Assembly: GCA_003451585.1 (NCBI GenBank)
Contig: DMEU01000014.1
Location: 1 to 27,177 of the forward strand
Reading direction: 5' to 3'
DNA: 27,177 bases
From: Candidatus Omnitrophota bacterium
GTDB lineage: Bacteria; Omnitrophota; Gorgyraeia; Velamenicoccales; Velamenicoccaceae
The notes under the pieces were generated by a model. The model had not been told where the DNA came from, made no database searches, and was given only the letters and a program-made list of their open reading frames with translations. The first letter of the stretch is position 1; every line of letters begins with the position of its first letter. Below are positions 1 through 8,387 of this stretch, piece by piece. Position numbers and translations under genes: made by a program.

Positions 1-10
1 TACCGGCGGC

Positions 11-145
11 CCGTGAAGGCTAAAGAATATTATTGAAGTACTGTATACGGAAAAAATGCCGGAAGCGGCTTAGGTAGGCTCGAGTAGGCTATTGATAGCG
101 TTCCGTGAAGGCTGATGAAGGTTATATGCTGAAAAAATTCCGGAA
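11..145. repeat. Imperfect repeated block in the gene-free first 200 bases
   Basis: CCGTGAAGGCT occurs at 11-21 and again at 103-113. The 15-mer GAAAAAATGCCGGAA at 50-64 returns at 131-145 with one mismatch. The two blocks therefore look like diverged copies of one unit with an internal length change. TAGGCT is also doubled at 75-80 and 85-90. No reading frame here continues as a recognisable C-terminus of MurD or another dcw protein, so I see only non-coding sequence before ftsW. Confidence 0.4.
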
Positions 146-200
146 TGTTACAATGGCGTGATTGGCAATTTAGGTTTGCATTACAGGGAATAGAAAATTT

Positions 201-1295
201 ATGAGAAGTACGAGGATATCTATTTTTGTTATTACGCTGATGTTGATAGGCATCGGCGTTGTTATGATATATAGCGCCAGTTCCATCCCCATGTGGCAGA
301 GCACGGGGGAGAGCGCAGGGCTCTTAAAGAAGCAGCTGTTTTATGTCCTGGTAGGTTTTTTTGCGATGTTTGCCGCGATGGCCGTGGATTATCACAGGCT
401 GCGTAAGATCGTAAAACCCTTGTTCCTTATAGCCGTCATACCGCTCGTACTTGTAATAACGCCCGGTATCTCGCGCGAAGTCGGCGGCGCCAAGAGGTGG
501 CTGCATGCCTTTGGTTTTAATTATCAGCCTTCTGAGTTCGTCAAGATCGCGCTCATAGTCTATCTGGCCGATTTTATTACCAGAAAAAAGCACCTCGTCA
601 AAGATTTCATGCGCGGTTTTTTACCTCCGATGATGGTCCTTGGCCTTGTGACCCTTCTGGTGCTTTTACAGCCGGACCTGGGGACCGCGGTTTCGCTTGT
701 AGTCCTGGTTTTTTCAATGCTCTTTGTCTCAGGCGCGCGTCCGATCCATTTAGTATCAAGCATTCTTTCGGCCCTGCCTTTTTTGTATATCCTCGTCTTC
801 AGCGTCCCCTACAGGAGGGCAAGGATCCTGGCCTTTTTAAACCCGTGGCTTGACCCGAAGGGGAGCGGTTTCCAAATCATACAGTCTCAGATAGCTATCG
901 GGTCAGGCGGTTTTTTCGGTGTAGGCCTTGGGCAGGGGAAACAGAAGCTTTTTTATCTGCCTGCCGCGCACACTGATTTTATTTTTTCGATCATAGGGGA
1001 AGAGTTGGGCCTTATTGGGACATCTGCCGTCATCCTTTTGTTCATCGCCCTTATCTGGAAGATGTCGAGTATCGTCTATAATGTCCGCGACCCGTTCGGA
1101 AAGCTTATCTGTGTCGGCGTGCTTACTTTGATAGCTTTTTCTGCCGCGGTAAATATAGGCGTCTCCATAGGTTCATTCCCGACAAAAGGGTTGCCTTTGC
1201 CTTTTATCAGCTATGGCGGTTCATCGCTCATATTCCATATGGCCGCCATTGGGCTGCTTCTTAATGTCTCTAAACAGGAAGACGCCGCTTTATGA
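201..1295 (+). CDS. ftsW: FtsW, septal peptidoglycan glycosyltransferase (SEDS family)
   Basis: A multi-pass inner-membrane SEDS protein that polymerises lipid II into glycan strands at the division septum, working with a class B penicillin-binding protein. The 364 residues are almost entirely hydrophobic helices. Family signatures are present in order: GGAKRW near 95-100, QPSEF near 109-113, QPDLGTA near 157-163 with the putative catalytic Asp159, a PxxHTDFIF block near 254-262, and KGLPLPFISYGGSS near 329-342. The length is close to a compact SEDS protein. ATG at 201 is preceded by AGGGA at 185-189. FtsW is preferred over RodA because murG follows directly with an ATGA overlap and the rest of the dcw cluster comes after. 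RodA cannot be excluded by sequence alone. Confidence 0.93.
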   Translation: MRSTRISIFVITLMLIGIGVVMIYSASSIPMWQSTGESAGLLKKQLFYVLVGFFAMFAAMAVDYHRLRKIVKPLFLIAVIPLVLVITPGISREVGGAKRWLHAFGFNYQPSEFVKIALIVYLADFITRKKHLVKDFMRGFLPPMMVLGLVTLLVLLQPDLGTAVSLVVLVFSMLFVSGARPIHLVSSILSALPFLYILVFSVPYRRARILAFLNPWLDPKGSGFQIIQSQIAIGSGGFFGVGLGQGKQKLFYLPAAHTDFIFSIIGEELGLIGTSAVILLFIALIWKMSSIVYNVRDPFGKLICVGVLTLIAFSAAVNIGVSIGSFPTKGLPLPFISYGGSSLIFHMAAIGLLLNVSKQEDAAL

Positions 1296-2356
1296 AACCT
1301 AATTCTTCGTTTAAGATCATGGTTGTGGCAGGTGAAAGCGGGGGCCATGTTTTTCCTGCGGTAGGGTTCTGCCAGGACTTAAAACAAAAATTTGCCGAGG
1401 CCGCGCATGTCACTTTTGTCTCAACGGAAGTAAAAGATGCCGGCGCATGGGTGCCGGCAGAGTTTGGGCCGGTTTTTTTAAGGACGAATAAGAGTATAGT
1501 GGGTTTGTTAAAATTGGCCGCAGGAGCGCTGTCTTTGATGTGGCGCCTCGATCCTGATATCGTCTTTGGTTTCGGAGGGTATATAACCATACCGTTCGTC
1601 ATCCTGGCGCGTATTTTTGGTAAGAGGGTGCTTATACATGAACAGAACGTAGTGCCTGGAAGGGCAAACCGTTTTTTGGGTTTGTTCGCCCACCGTATAG
1701 CCGTATCATTTGAAGGAAGCAGGGGATATTTTGGGGATAACAAAAGAGTGGTTTTGGCCCGTTATCCTTTAAGGAGGTCACTTACACGGGTTGAACGTAA
1801 TGAGGCCTTGCAGTTTTTGGGCCTGGACAGGTATTTATTCACTGTCCTGGTCATGGGCGGAAGCCAGGGGGCCAGCCGCATAAATGATAAAGTCATAGAG
1901 GCCTTCGGGCGCAATCCATCCCTTGACCGCATGCAGGTCATACACTTGTGCGGGAAGCGGGACTACGAAAAAGTCAGCGCGGCTTATAAGCGGCTTTCAG
2001 TCAAGCATAAGGTTTATGCCTTTTTAGATGATATTCATTACGCGTACTCGGCGGCTGACCTTGTTATCAGCCGTTCCGGCGCAGGCTCAGTATTCGAGAT
2101 CATGTATTTTGCCCTGCCGTCAATATTCATACCGTATCCTTATGCCGGCGGCCACCAGATGGAGAACGCTAGATTTCTGGCCCGCAAGGGCGCATCGATA
2201 TTGCTGGAGGACGCAAAGATGTCGCCTGAAATGATCAACGGCCTTTTGGATATTTTTTTAGAGGATTCTATGCGCCGCAAGACCATGTCGGCTTTGGCGG
2301 ATTCCATGTATGAGTCGACCAAGAATATCAGGCTGGAGGACATTATTCTTTCATGA
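1292..2356 (+). CDS. murG: MurG, UDP-GlcNAc:lipid I N-acetylglucosaminyltransferase
   Basis: This peripheral inner-membrane GT-B enzyme adds GlcNAc to lipid I to make lipid II, the substrate used by FtsW. The N-terminal glycine loop reads AGESGGHVFPA at about 14-23, a slight variant of the usual AGGTGGHVFPA that keeps the key His19. HEQNVVPGRANRF follows, and the C-terminal half has GGSQGASRIND and the sugar-nucleotide block SRSGAGSVFE plus GGHQMENA. The length of 354 residues is normal. Its ATG overlaps the ftsW stop as ATGA, which implies translational coupling, and its own stop overlaps the next gene the same way. The identity is secure. The Gly-to-Glu and Thr-to-Ser changes in the first loop are the only unusual points. 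Confidence 0.95.
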   Translation: MKPNSSFKIMVVAGESGGHVFPAVGFCQDLKQKFAEAAHVTFVSTEVKDAGAWVPAEFGPVFLRTNKSIVGLLKLAAGALSLMWRLDPDIVFGFGGYITIPFVILARIFGKRVLIHEQNVVPGRANRFLGLFAHRIAVSFEGSRGYFGDNKRVVLARYPLRRSLTRVERNEALQFLGLDRYLFTVLVMGGSQGASRINDKVIEAFGRNPSLDRMQVIHLCGKRDYEKVSAAYKRLSVKHKVYAFLDDIHYAYSAADLVISRSGAGSVFEIMYFALPSIFIPYPYAGGHQMENARFLARKGASILLEDAKMSPEMINGLLDIFLEDSMRRKTMSALADSMYESTKNIRLEDIILS

Positions 2357-3153
2357 AAAAGATCATCATAGCCGTATTTTTTCTTTTGGGTTTTGTCGCG
2401 CCTCTTTGTGCCGAAGATTTTAAGGAAGAGAAGAGCACTCATTTTATTGTTTACTACAAGGAAATCCCGAAAGAATTTGTCGGCACAGTGATCGAATATG
2501 CCGAAAGGTATTATAATGAGCTGACCCAAAAATTGGGCTTTACGCGTTTTGATTACTGGACATGGGACAAGCGGGCAAAAATATATTTATACCCTGATCA
2601 GGAAAGTTTTTCCAAGGCTACAGGCCAGCCGGCATGGGCAGGGGGCGCAGCGGCTTATGACCAGAAGACGATATGGGCGTTCCCCCGCGAGGCAGGGTTT
2701 TTCGACTCTCTGCTGCCGCATGAGATCGGACATATTATTTTCAGGGAAGTTATCGGCGGGTCGAGGCGCGTCCCTTTATGGCTTGAAGAAGGCGTGGCTT
2801 CATATCTGGAGCAGGCAAAGCGCATCGGTTCAGAAAAGCTTATTTTAGAGGCCATGGAAAATAAAACGTTCATACCTTTAAAAGAGTTGGGTTCTATCGA
2901 TGCTCACGGCCTGCGCCAGAGGAGCGACGTTACGCTTTTTTACGCTGAGGCCGTTAATATCGTTAATTTTTTAATTGAGAGGTTCGGCAACAGGTCTTTC
3001 GGAGATTTCTGCAGAAAGATCAAAGATGGCAAGTCATTCGATGACGCTCTTGCGTACGCGTATTTCGATATAAGGAGCGAGGAAGGCCTTTCGGATATAT
3101 GGGAAAGGTATCTGCGCGATAAACTGAAAACAAAGAGCAGGATGATCTTATGA
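2353..3153 (+). CDS. Predicted secreted zinc metallopeptidase (peptidase MA-like, HEIGH/WLEEG)
   Basis: A 266-residue protein with a clear signal peptide: MKK, a hydrophobic run, then LCA-ED with cleavage likely after about residue 20. The mature part carries HEIGH at 123-127 and WLEEGVA at 143-149. Together these match the gluzincin arrangement HExxH...E, with His123, His127 and a downstream Glu as zinc ligands and Glu124 as general base. This resembles the peptidase_MA-like families of secreted proteins. The substrate cannot be read from sequence. The gene overlaps murG (ATGA at 2353) and murC (ATGA at 3150), so it is embedded in the cell-wall operon and is probably made alongside it. That suggests a role in envelope or divisome protein turnover, which is inference only. 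It is not a standard member of dcw clusters. Confidence 0.8.
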   Translation: MKKIIIAVFFLLGFVAPLCAEDFKEEKSTHFIVYYKEIPKEFVGTVIEYAERYYNELTQKLGFTRFDYWTWDKRAKIYLYPDQESFSKATGQPAWAGGAAAYDQKTIWAFPREAGFFDSLLPHEIGHIIFREVIGGSRRVPLWLEEGVASYLEQAKRIGSEKLILEAMENKTFIPLKELGSIDAHGLRQRSDVTLFYAEAVNIVNFLIERFGNRSFGDFCRKIKDGKSFDDALAYAYFDIRSEEGLSDIWERYLRDKLKTKSRMIL

Positions 3154-4508
3154 GCAGGCACGTCCATTTTATAGGCATAGGCGGCATAGGTGTAAGCGGC
3201 ATAGCGCAGCTTGCGCTTAAACACGGAGATCTGGTTTCGGGTTCCGATATCAAGGAGTCAGCCATAACATCTAAACTTGCGGCTATGGGTGCCCGTGTAT
3301 TTATAGGTCATAAGGCGGAAAATATCACCGGCGCAGACCTTGTTGTTTATTCTTCCGCCATACGTCCCGATAATCCGGAGAGGGCAAAGGCCGAAAGATC
3401 TGGTATACCGGTTATGAGGCGGGCAGAGTTCTTAAGCGAATTGATGTCCGATAAAAAAGTCATTACCATTACAGGCGCACATGGAAAGACCACGACGTCA
3501 TCGCTTGCAGCCAAGCTTCTTATGGATTCCGGTTTAAACCCCACCGTAGCCGTTGGCGGCATATTGCGTGAAGACGGTGATAATGCCAAGTTCGGCGAAA
3601 GCGATTATTTCGTAGCCGAGGCAGATGAGAGTGACGGTACGTTCTTGTGTTACCGGCCCGCGTATTCCATAATCACCAATATCGATTACGAGCATATGGA
3701 TTTTTACCGCACAACGGAAAACCTGCTCAGGTCTTTTTATACCTTTGTCAACCAGACTGAAAAAAATGGCTGTGTTTTTTATTGTTTTGAGGATGAGCCG
3801 CTCAAGTCTATAGTCAAGAGCAGCCCGGTCAAGGCTATAAGCTTTGGTTATTCGCCGGATGCCGATTTTAGCGCCCAAGGTATAAGGCTGGCACAGTGCA
3901 GGCTCAGATTCACTGTTTTAAGGAAAGGCCTGGAGTTAGGCGAGCTGGATATGGCCCTGATGGGAAGGCATAATGTTTTGAATGCCCTGGCAGTTGTGGC
4001 CTTAGGCACAGAGCTGGGGCTGGATTTCTCCAAGATACAAAAAGCTCTTGCCGGCTTTAAGGGCGTTGAGCGCAGGTTTCAGGTGAAATACGAGGACGCA
4101 GACGTCTTTATCGTAGATGATTACGCTCATCATCCCACAGAGATATGCGCGACAATAGAGGCCGCGAAAGTATGCCCGCGCAGCCGTCTTGTAGTTGTTT
4201 TCCAGCCGCACAGGTATTCAAGGACAAAATTACTCATGGATAAGTTTGCGGGTTGTTTTGCAAAAAGCGATTATCTCATGGTCACTGATATCTATGCCGC
4301 GGATGAAGAGGATACTGCCGGTGTCAGTGCTATGGATATAGTAGACAACGTAAGGCACAATAGCGGGACTTGCGCGGATTATGTGCCTAAAGATGAGATC
4401 GTAGATCGTTTAAAGAGCCAGATGCAGCCTGGCACCATGGTCTTATTCCTTGGTGCAGGCGATATAACGAAGATCAGCGATGAATTTGCCGAAACATTCA
4501 AAAAATAG
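3150..4508 (+). CDS. murC: MurC, UDP-N-acetylmuramate--L-alanine ligase
   Basis: A cytoplasmic ATP-dependent Mur ligase that attaches L-Ala to UDP-MurNAc, the first peptide-stem step. The N-terminal Rossmann motif GIGGIGVSG (about 9-17) binds UDP-MurNAc. The ATP P-loop GAHGKTTTS lies at 109-117. VAEADESDGTF, NIDYEHMDFY and DDYAHHPTEI are the usual central and C-terminal Mur ligase blocks, and HRYSRT follows. The length of 452 residues is typical for MurC. The start ATG overlaps the preceding metallopeptidase stop (ATGA). The expected order murG-murC-murB-ddl is kept apart from the inserted peptidase gene. No frameshift or missing catalytic residue was seen. Confidence 0.96.
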   Translation: MSRHVHFIGIGGIGVSGIAQLALKHGDLVSGSDIKESAITSKLAAMGARVFIGHKAENITGADLVVYSSAIRPDNPERAKAERSGIPVMRRAEFLSELMSDKKVITITGAHGKTTTSSLAAKLLMDSGLNPTVAVGGILREDGDNAKFGESDYFVAEADESDGTFLCYRPAYSIITNIDYEHMDFYRTTENLLRSFYTFVNQTEKNGCVFYCFEDEPLKSIVKSSPVKAISFGYSPDADFSAQGIRLAQCRLRFTVLRKGLELGELDMALMGRHNVLNALAVVALGTELGLDFSKIQKALAGFKGVERRFQVKYEDADVFIVDDYAHHPTEICATIEAAKVCPRSRLVVVFQPHRYSRTKLLMDKFAGCFAKSDYLMVTDIYAADEEDTAGVSAMDIVDNVRHNSGTCADYVPKDEIVDRLKSQMQPGTMVLFLGAGDITKISDEFAETFKK

Positions 4509-5385
4509 TATGAAGGCCCTTGAGCCTTTGAGCCTGCGCACCACTTTTAAGATAGGTGGCAGGGCGAAAGTATGGTATGAGCCGAGGGACAGGCAGGAGC
4601 TGACGCATTTTTTAAAGAATAATGACGGGCGCCTGCCGTTATTTGCCATAGGGGCAGGGAGCAATCTTTTGATCAAGGAGGGTACTATCAAGAGGGCATT
4701 CATACATCTGTGCGGCTTGGATTTTTGCGGGATCAAGATCTCCGGCACAAAGGCCGAGGTGGGCGCAGGAGTAAGGATAGGCCGCCTGATCTCGGCGCTT
4801 GTTCAAAAAGACCTTGGAGGTTATGAATTCTTGGCCGGCATACCCGGTACTATAGGAGGGGCGCTTGTGATGAACGCAGGGGCAAAGAACGACCACAGGG
4901 ATGCGGCCAGTCATAGACAGATGTCCGATATAACCTCTTCAGTGGATGTATTCGATAAGAAAGGCCGGCTTATAAGGTTTAAAAGAGAGGACATTGATTT
5001 TTTTTACCGTGGCTCAAGCCTGAAGCCCTATATAATAGTTTCCGCATGTTTGGAGCTTTCACGTTGCGACAAAATGTCTGTCGGTGAAAGGATAAAAAAT
5101 AATATAGCAGATAGGATCGAATGCCAGGACTGGCATTACCCAAGCGCGGGCAGTTTTTTTAAGAATCCGTCCGGAGCAGACCCTGCCGGCCGGCTGATAG
5201 ACCTTTGCGGTTTAAAGGGTTTTAAAGTCGGCGGTGCGCAGATCAGCTGTAAACATGCTAATTTTATCGTTAATGTCGGAGGCGCTACAAGCGGCGATGT
5301 ATTAAACCTCATGGAAATTATAAGAGAAAGAGTGTATAATCGTTTCAAAATAAAGCTTGAACCAGAGGTGGAAATTGTCTCTTAA
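4480..5385 (+). CDS. murB: MurB, UDP-N-acetylenolpyruvoylglucosamine reductase
   Basis: An FAD/NADPH enzyme that reduces UDP-GlcNAc-enolpyruvate to UDP-MurNAc, supplying MurC. Visible motifs are TTFKIGGRA near the N-terminus, GAGSNLLI, the FAD-binding segment AGIPGTIGGALVMNAGA, YRGSS, SAGSFFKNP with the catalytic Ser, and a C-terminal PEVEIV containing the conserved acidic residue. I give ATG 4480, which overlaps murC by 29 nt. ATG 4510, just after the murC stop, would give a protein 10 residues shorter whose N-terminus (MKALEPLSLRTTFKIGG) fits family length better. Neither start has a good Shine-Dalgarno, so translation probably depends on ribosomes finishing murC. Confidence 0.94.
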   Translation: MNLPKHSKNSMKALEPLSLRTTFKIGGRAKVWYEPRDRQELTHFLKNNDGRLPLFAIGAGSNLLIKEGTIKRAFIHLCGLDFCGIKISGTKAEVGAGVRIGRLISALVQKDLGGYEFLAGIPGTIGGALVMNAGAKNDHRDAASHRQMSDITSSVDVFDKKGRLIRFKREDIDFFYRGSSLKPYIIVSACLELSRCDKMSVGERIKNNIADRIECQDWHYPSAGSFFKNPSGADPAGRLIDLCGLKGFKVGGAQISCKHANFIVNVGGATSGDVLNLMEIIRERVYNRFKIKLEPEVEIVS

Positions 5386-6313
5386 GGAAAAACGGATCGG
5401 CGTTATAATGGGTGGGGTATCTTCAGAAAGGGATATCTCTTTGAAATCCGGCATAGCTGTTTTGGATGCCTTAAAGGGCGCCGGCTTAAACGCCTTCGCG
5501 CTCGACGTTTTAAATGAGACCGCAGATGAGGTGTGCAGGCTAATAGCCTCTTATGCCGTCGATGTCGTTTTTGTAGCTATGCACGGCGGTTTTGGCGAAG
5601 ATGGGCGCTTGCAGCATATATTAGAGAATGCCGGGGTACCTTACACAGGGCCGAAGGAGATGCCAAGCCGTATAGCGATGGATAAGATAGCCTCGCGCGT
5701 GCTTTTTAAAAAGGCGGGCTTGAATGTGCCAAGGTATCTGTGTACAAAAAAAGGCGAAGCCGGGTTTTTGCCAAAGTTGAGTTCATCGGGGTTTGAATAT
5801 CCTCTGGTGGTAAAGCCTTCTGCCGAAGGTTCTAGTATAGGCATTTCTTTTGTCGATTCCCCTGCAGGGCTGGATGACGCACTTAGTTACGCTTTTAAAT
5901 ACGGCGAAGATGTTGTGGTCGAGGAGTTCATCGCGGGCCGTGAGATAACAGTATCCGTATTTGACGGAGAGCCTCTGCCGATCGTAGAGATCGTCCCGAA
6001 AAAAAAATTTTTCGATTTTCAGGCAAAATACGTTAAAGGCATGACTGATTATATCGTACCGGCTGTTCTGAATGAGAAGACGGCCTTAAGGGCCCAGGCT
6101 GACGCTGTTGTCGCCTATAATGCGTTAGGTTGCCGTCATCTATCGCGAGTCGATATTATAGTCGATGGCAGAGATACCCCGGTTATCTTAGAGGTCAACA
6201 CCATTCCCGGTATGACCCAAACGAGCCTGCTGCCTAAGGCAGCTGCCGCAGCCGGGATAACTTTTACACAGTTGTGCGTTCGTTTACTGGAGCTGGCATA
6301 CGATGCGCCTTAA
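5375..6313 (+). CDS. ddl: Ddl, D-alanine--D-alanine ligase
   Basis: An ATP-grasp enzyme that makes the D-Ala-D-Ala dipeptide for the stem peptide. All blocks are present: GGVSSERDISLKSG, HGGFGEDGRLQ, PLVVKPSAEGSSIGIS, VEEFIAGREITV, the substrate-loop region FDFQAKYVKG, and the metal-site segment LEVNTIPGMT. The frame is open from a TTG at 5357, but I choose TTG 5375 (312 residues). A strong AGAGGTG lies at 5364-5370 just upstream, and the protein then begins MSLKEKRIGVIMGG, the usual distance from the glycine motif. The start lies within the last codons of murB (11 nt overlap). A TTG start may keep this gene's output low relative to murB. Confidence 0.94.
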   Translation: MSLKEKRIGVIMGGVSSERDISLKSGIAVLDALKGAGLNAFALDVLNETADEVCRLIASYAVDVVFVAMHGGFGEDGRLQHILENAGVPYTGPKEMPSRIAMDKIASRVLFKKAGLNVPRYLCTKKGEAGFLPKLSSSGFEYPLVVKPSAEGSSIGISFVDSPAGLDDALSYAFKYGEDVVVEEFIAGREITVSVFDGEPLPIVEIVPKKKFFDFQAKYVKGMTDYIVPAVLNEKTALRAQADAVVAYNALGCRHLSRVDIIVDGRDTPVILEVNTIPGMTQTSLLPKAAAAAGITFTQLCVRLLELAYDAP

Positions 6314-7103
6314 AAAGAAAGATCACAAGAATTTTATTTTTGCCCTTATTCTTTTGCCTGTCCTGGCCGTGGGTATTTCTTCTTATGCGGTATTTAAGGG
6401 TATCCAGAATTATGTGGCCACTTCAAGTTATTTTAAGCTTCGCGACTTAAATGTAGAGGGGATCACCGATGCGCGTTATATTGACGTCATGAAAGAGGAG
6501 ATCCTGGGGACGAACATCTTCCGTATAGACACGCGAAAACTTTCTCAGAGGATAAAAAACCGATTTCCTACGTTTTACAGTGTTACGGTCACGCGCCAGC
6601 TGCCTTCCACGTTATTGATAGTGGCCAAAGAGAGGCTTCCTGTGGCCCTGGTGCGCAGGGATGCTTTTTATCTTTTTGACAGTGAAGGAGTTATCGTCTC
6701 TAAATTCCCGTTGTCCGAGCAGATGGATTTTCCCGTGATAACCGGCTTAGAGAACAAGCTCTCTGTTCTGAGGTTGGGTGAGTCTTACAGATCCGGCGTA
6801 TTAAGCGGCGTCCTGGATCTGGCCAGGGTTTTAAGGCAGCAGAGGCCAAACATTGAAAACGGCCTTCCCCGCGACGGCAAGTTAAAGATAACAAAGATAG
6901 ACGCATCTGATGCAGACGACTTTTCTTTTTATCTCGGTGAATCTATCCAGGTGAGGATAGGCAGCAGGGATTTTGAGAATAAGGTAAGGCTCTTGTCTGC
7001 CATCTTAAAAAGCATGGGAGCCGATATCAATAATGTAAAGTATATCGACTTGCGTCCGAAAGAACCGGCTATCGCTATGAAAAAAGGAACGGGTAAACGA
7101 TGA
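6303..7103 (+). CDS. ftsQ: FtsQ/DivIB-type division protein (POTRA domain)
   Basis: A bitopic divisome protein that links early and late division proteins. It has a short basic cytoplasmic tail (MRLKKKDHKN), a single membrane helix at about 11-30, and a POTRA domain at about 45-115 containing LRDLNVEGITDARYIDV and the typical PTFYSVTVTRQLPSTLLIVAKERLPVA style ending. A beta domain follows with LFDSEGVIVSKFP and a late YIDLRPKEPAI strand. The 266-residue length is normal. The start overlaps ddl by 11 nt, and GGAG at 6289-6292 serves as the ribosome site. Sequence conservation in this family is low, so the call rests on domain layout plus its position between ddl and ftsA. Confidence 0.88.
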   Translation: MRLKKKDHKNFIFALILLPVLAVGISSYAVFKGIQNYVATSSYFKLRDLNVEGITDARYIDVMKEEILGTNIFRIDTRKLSQRIKNRFPTFYSVTVTRQLPSTLLIVAKERLPVALVRRDAFYLFDSEGVIVSKFPLSEQMDFPVITGLENKLSVLRLGESYRSGVLSGVLDLARVLRQQRPNIENGLPRDGKLKITKIDASDADDFSFYLGESIQVRIGSRDFENKVRLLSAILKSMGADINNVKYIDLRPKEPAIAMKKGTGKR

Positions 7104-8335
7104 AAAAAAATCCAAAACGTTACCTATATGCTTTAGATATAGGATCAAAAAAGCTGGCCTTGGCCGCCGGCGGGATAAATAAAGATAACACGCTTTCCCC
7201 TGTTTATATCGAGACATTTCCGTCCAAGGGTATTTTTAAGGGGGTTGTCAATGACTTGGCCGCTATGTCGGATTCTGTCCAGCAGATATTTAAGAAGATG
7301 TCAACGCGTACCCATGAAATAGCGGCTGAGACGGCCTTAAGCATTAACGGCAATTATATTAATACGCGCAATAGTATAGCTGCTATGGCTGTTTCAGAAC
7401 GCGGCACGCGGTCCATCACAAAAAGAGACATGGATAAGTTGAATGCCCAGGCCAGGACACTAGGGTTAGAGCTTGATGAACACCTGCTGCATGAATACCC
7501 CCAAGGATACTCTGTTGACCGTCATAATATGACGCTCAATCCTTTGGGCCTGCACGGCCGCAGGTTCGAGATGGACCTTTTGCTTATTTCAGCGCACGCC
7601 GGTTATATAGAAAATATTACCAAGGCCGTTGAACAGGCCGGCCTGGATGTTACGGACGTGGTCTTTTCCGCTGTAGCTGCAAGTGAAGGCGTACTTTCTG
7701 AAGAAGATAAGGATAAGGGTGTAGTGCTGGTAGATATCGGTGATACCCTTACAGGCGTGCTTATTTTTAAAGATGGAGTGGTAAGAAGGGCGCGCGTCAT
7801 TCCGTTCGGCGGCAGGAATATCACCGAGATAATCTCTAATTTTTATAAGATCCCGCCGGATCTTGCGGATAGCATGAAAGAGTCTTCCTTGGAGATCGAA
7901 CACGGCATTTCCGATACTGAAGAGGTGATGATCAAGTCTGAATACGAGTTTAAGGCGGTTAAAAAGAAAGAGCTTGCTTCCATCGTAGTCCCTGAGATAG
8001 ATAACTTTATCGCTATGCTCAAGGGCCTGATCTTTGAAAGCGGCGTTCCCGGCATTAGCGGCTGTAATATAGTTGTTACAGGCGGCTTTAGCCTGCTTGA
8101 AGGCCTGCTTGAAAAGATGGAGATCGACCTTGGGCTGCCGGTAAAGATGGGCAAGCCCAATGGCCTGCCTGACCTGCCTATTTCTAAAGTCCCTGCTTAT
8201 ACTGGTGCCATAGGCCTTCTATACCTGCAGAGAAGATCCCGCGCCACGATAGGCGCCAATCTGCAGGCCCAGGGCAAAAATAAACTTGCCAGGACCCTGG
8301 ATTATATCACCACCTTGTATCAGGATTATTTTTAA
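7100..8335 (+). CDS. ftsA: FtsA, actin-like divisome protein
   Basis: An actin/Hsp70-fold ATPase that tethers FtsZ to the membrane and recruits later division proteins. The phosphate-1 motif is ALDIGSKKLAL at 11-21. The SHS2/1C region follows (SINGNYINTRNSIAAMAVSERG). The phosphate-2 motif VVLVDIGDTLTGV is at 208-220, and the adenosine motif VVTGGFSLLEGL lies near 326-337. The last stretch (ARTLDYITTLYQDYF) could act as an amphipathic membrane anchor, although it is less basic than the classic one. The 411-residue length is typical. The ATG overlaps the ftsQ stop (ATGA), and AAGGA at 7084-7088 is upstream. ftsZ, the usual next gene, is absent. Confidence 0.93.
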   Translation: MKKNPKRYLYALDIGSKKLALAAGGINKDNTLSPVYIETFPSKGIFKGVVNDLAAMSDSVQQIFKKMSTRTHEIAAETALSINGNYINTRNSIAAMAVSERGTRSITKRDMDKLNAQARTLGLELDEHLLHEYPQGYSVDRHNMTLNPLGLHGRRFEMDLLLISAHAGYIENITKAVEQAGLDVTDVVFSAVAASEGVLSEEDKDKGVVLVDIGDTLTGVLIFKDGVVRRARVIPFGGRNITEIISNFYKIPPDLADSMKESSLEIEHGISDTEEVMIKSEYEFKAVKKKELASIVVPEIDNFIAMLKGLIFESGVPGISGCNIVVTGGFSLLEGLLEKMEIDLGLPVKMGKPNGLPDLPISKVPAYTGAIGLLYLQRRSRATIGANLQAQGKNKLARTLDYITTLYQDYF

Positions 8336-8387
8336 TGTGCTTGTAATGAAGCTTGGTCCATTTTAGGATCCATGCCAAGGCGGGCAT

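Noticed and set aside
1..200. End of murD or another dcw gene at the left edge.
   Set aside because: All three forward frames stop within the first 40 nt and none shows a Mur-ligase-like tail.
5357..5374. TTG 5357 as the ddl start.
   Set aside because: No ribosome site before it, whereas AGAGGTG precedes TTG 5375 and the shorter protein fits the family.
8352..8379. Terminator after ftsA (CTTGG/CCAAG with inner TCC/GGA).
   Set aside because: Short, interrupted stem with no T-run; it may fold but is unlikely to terminate.
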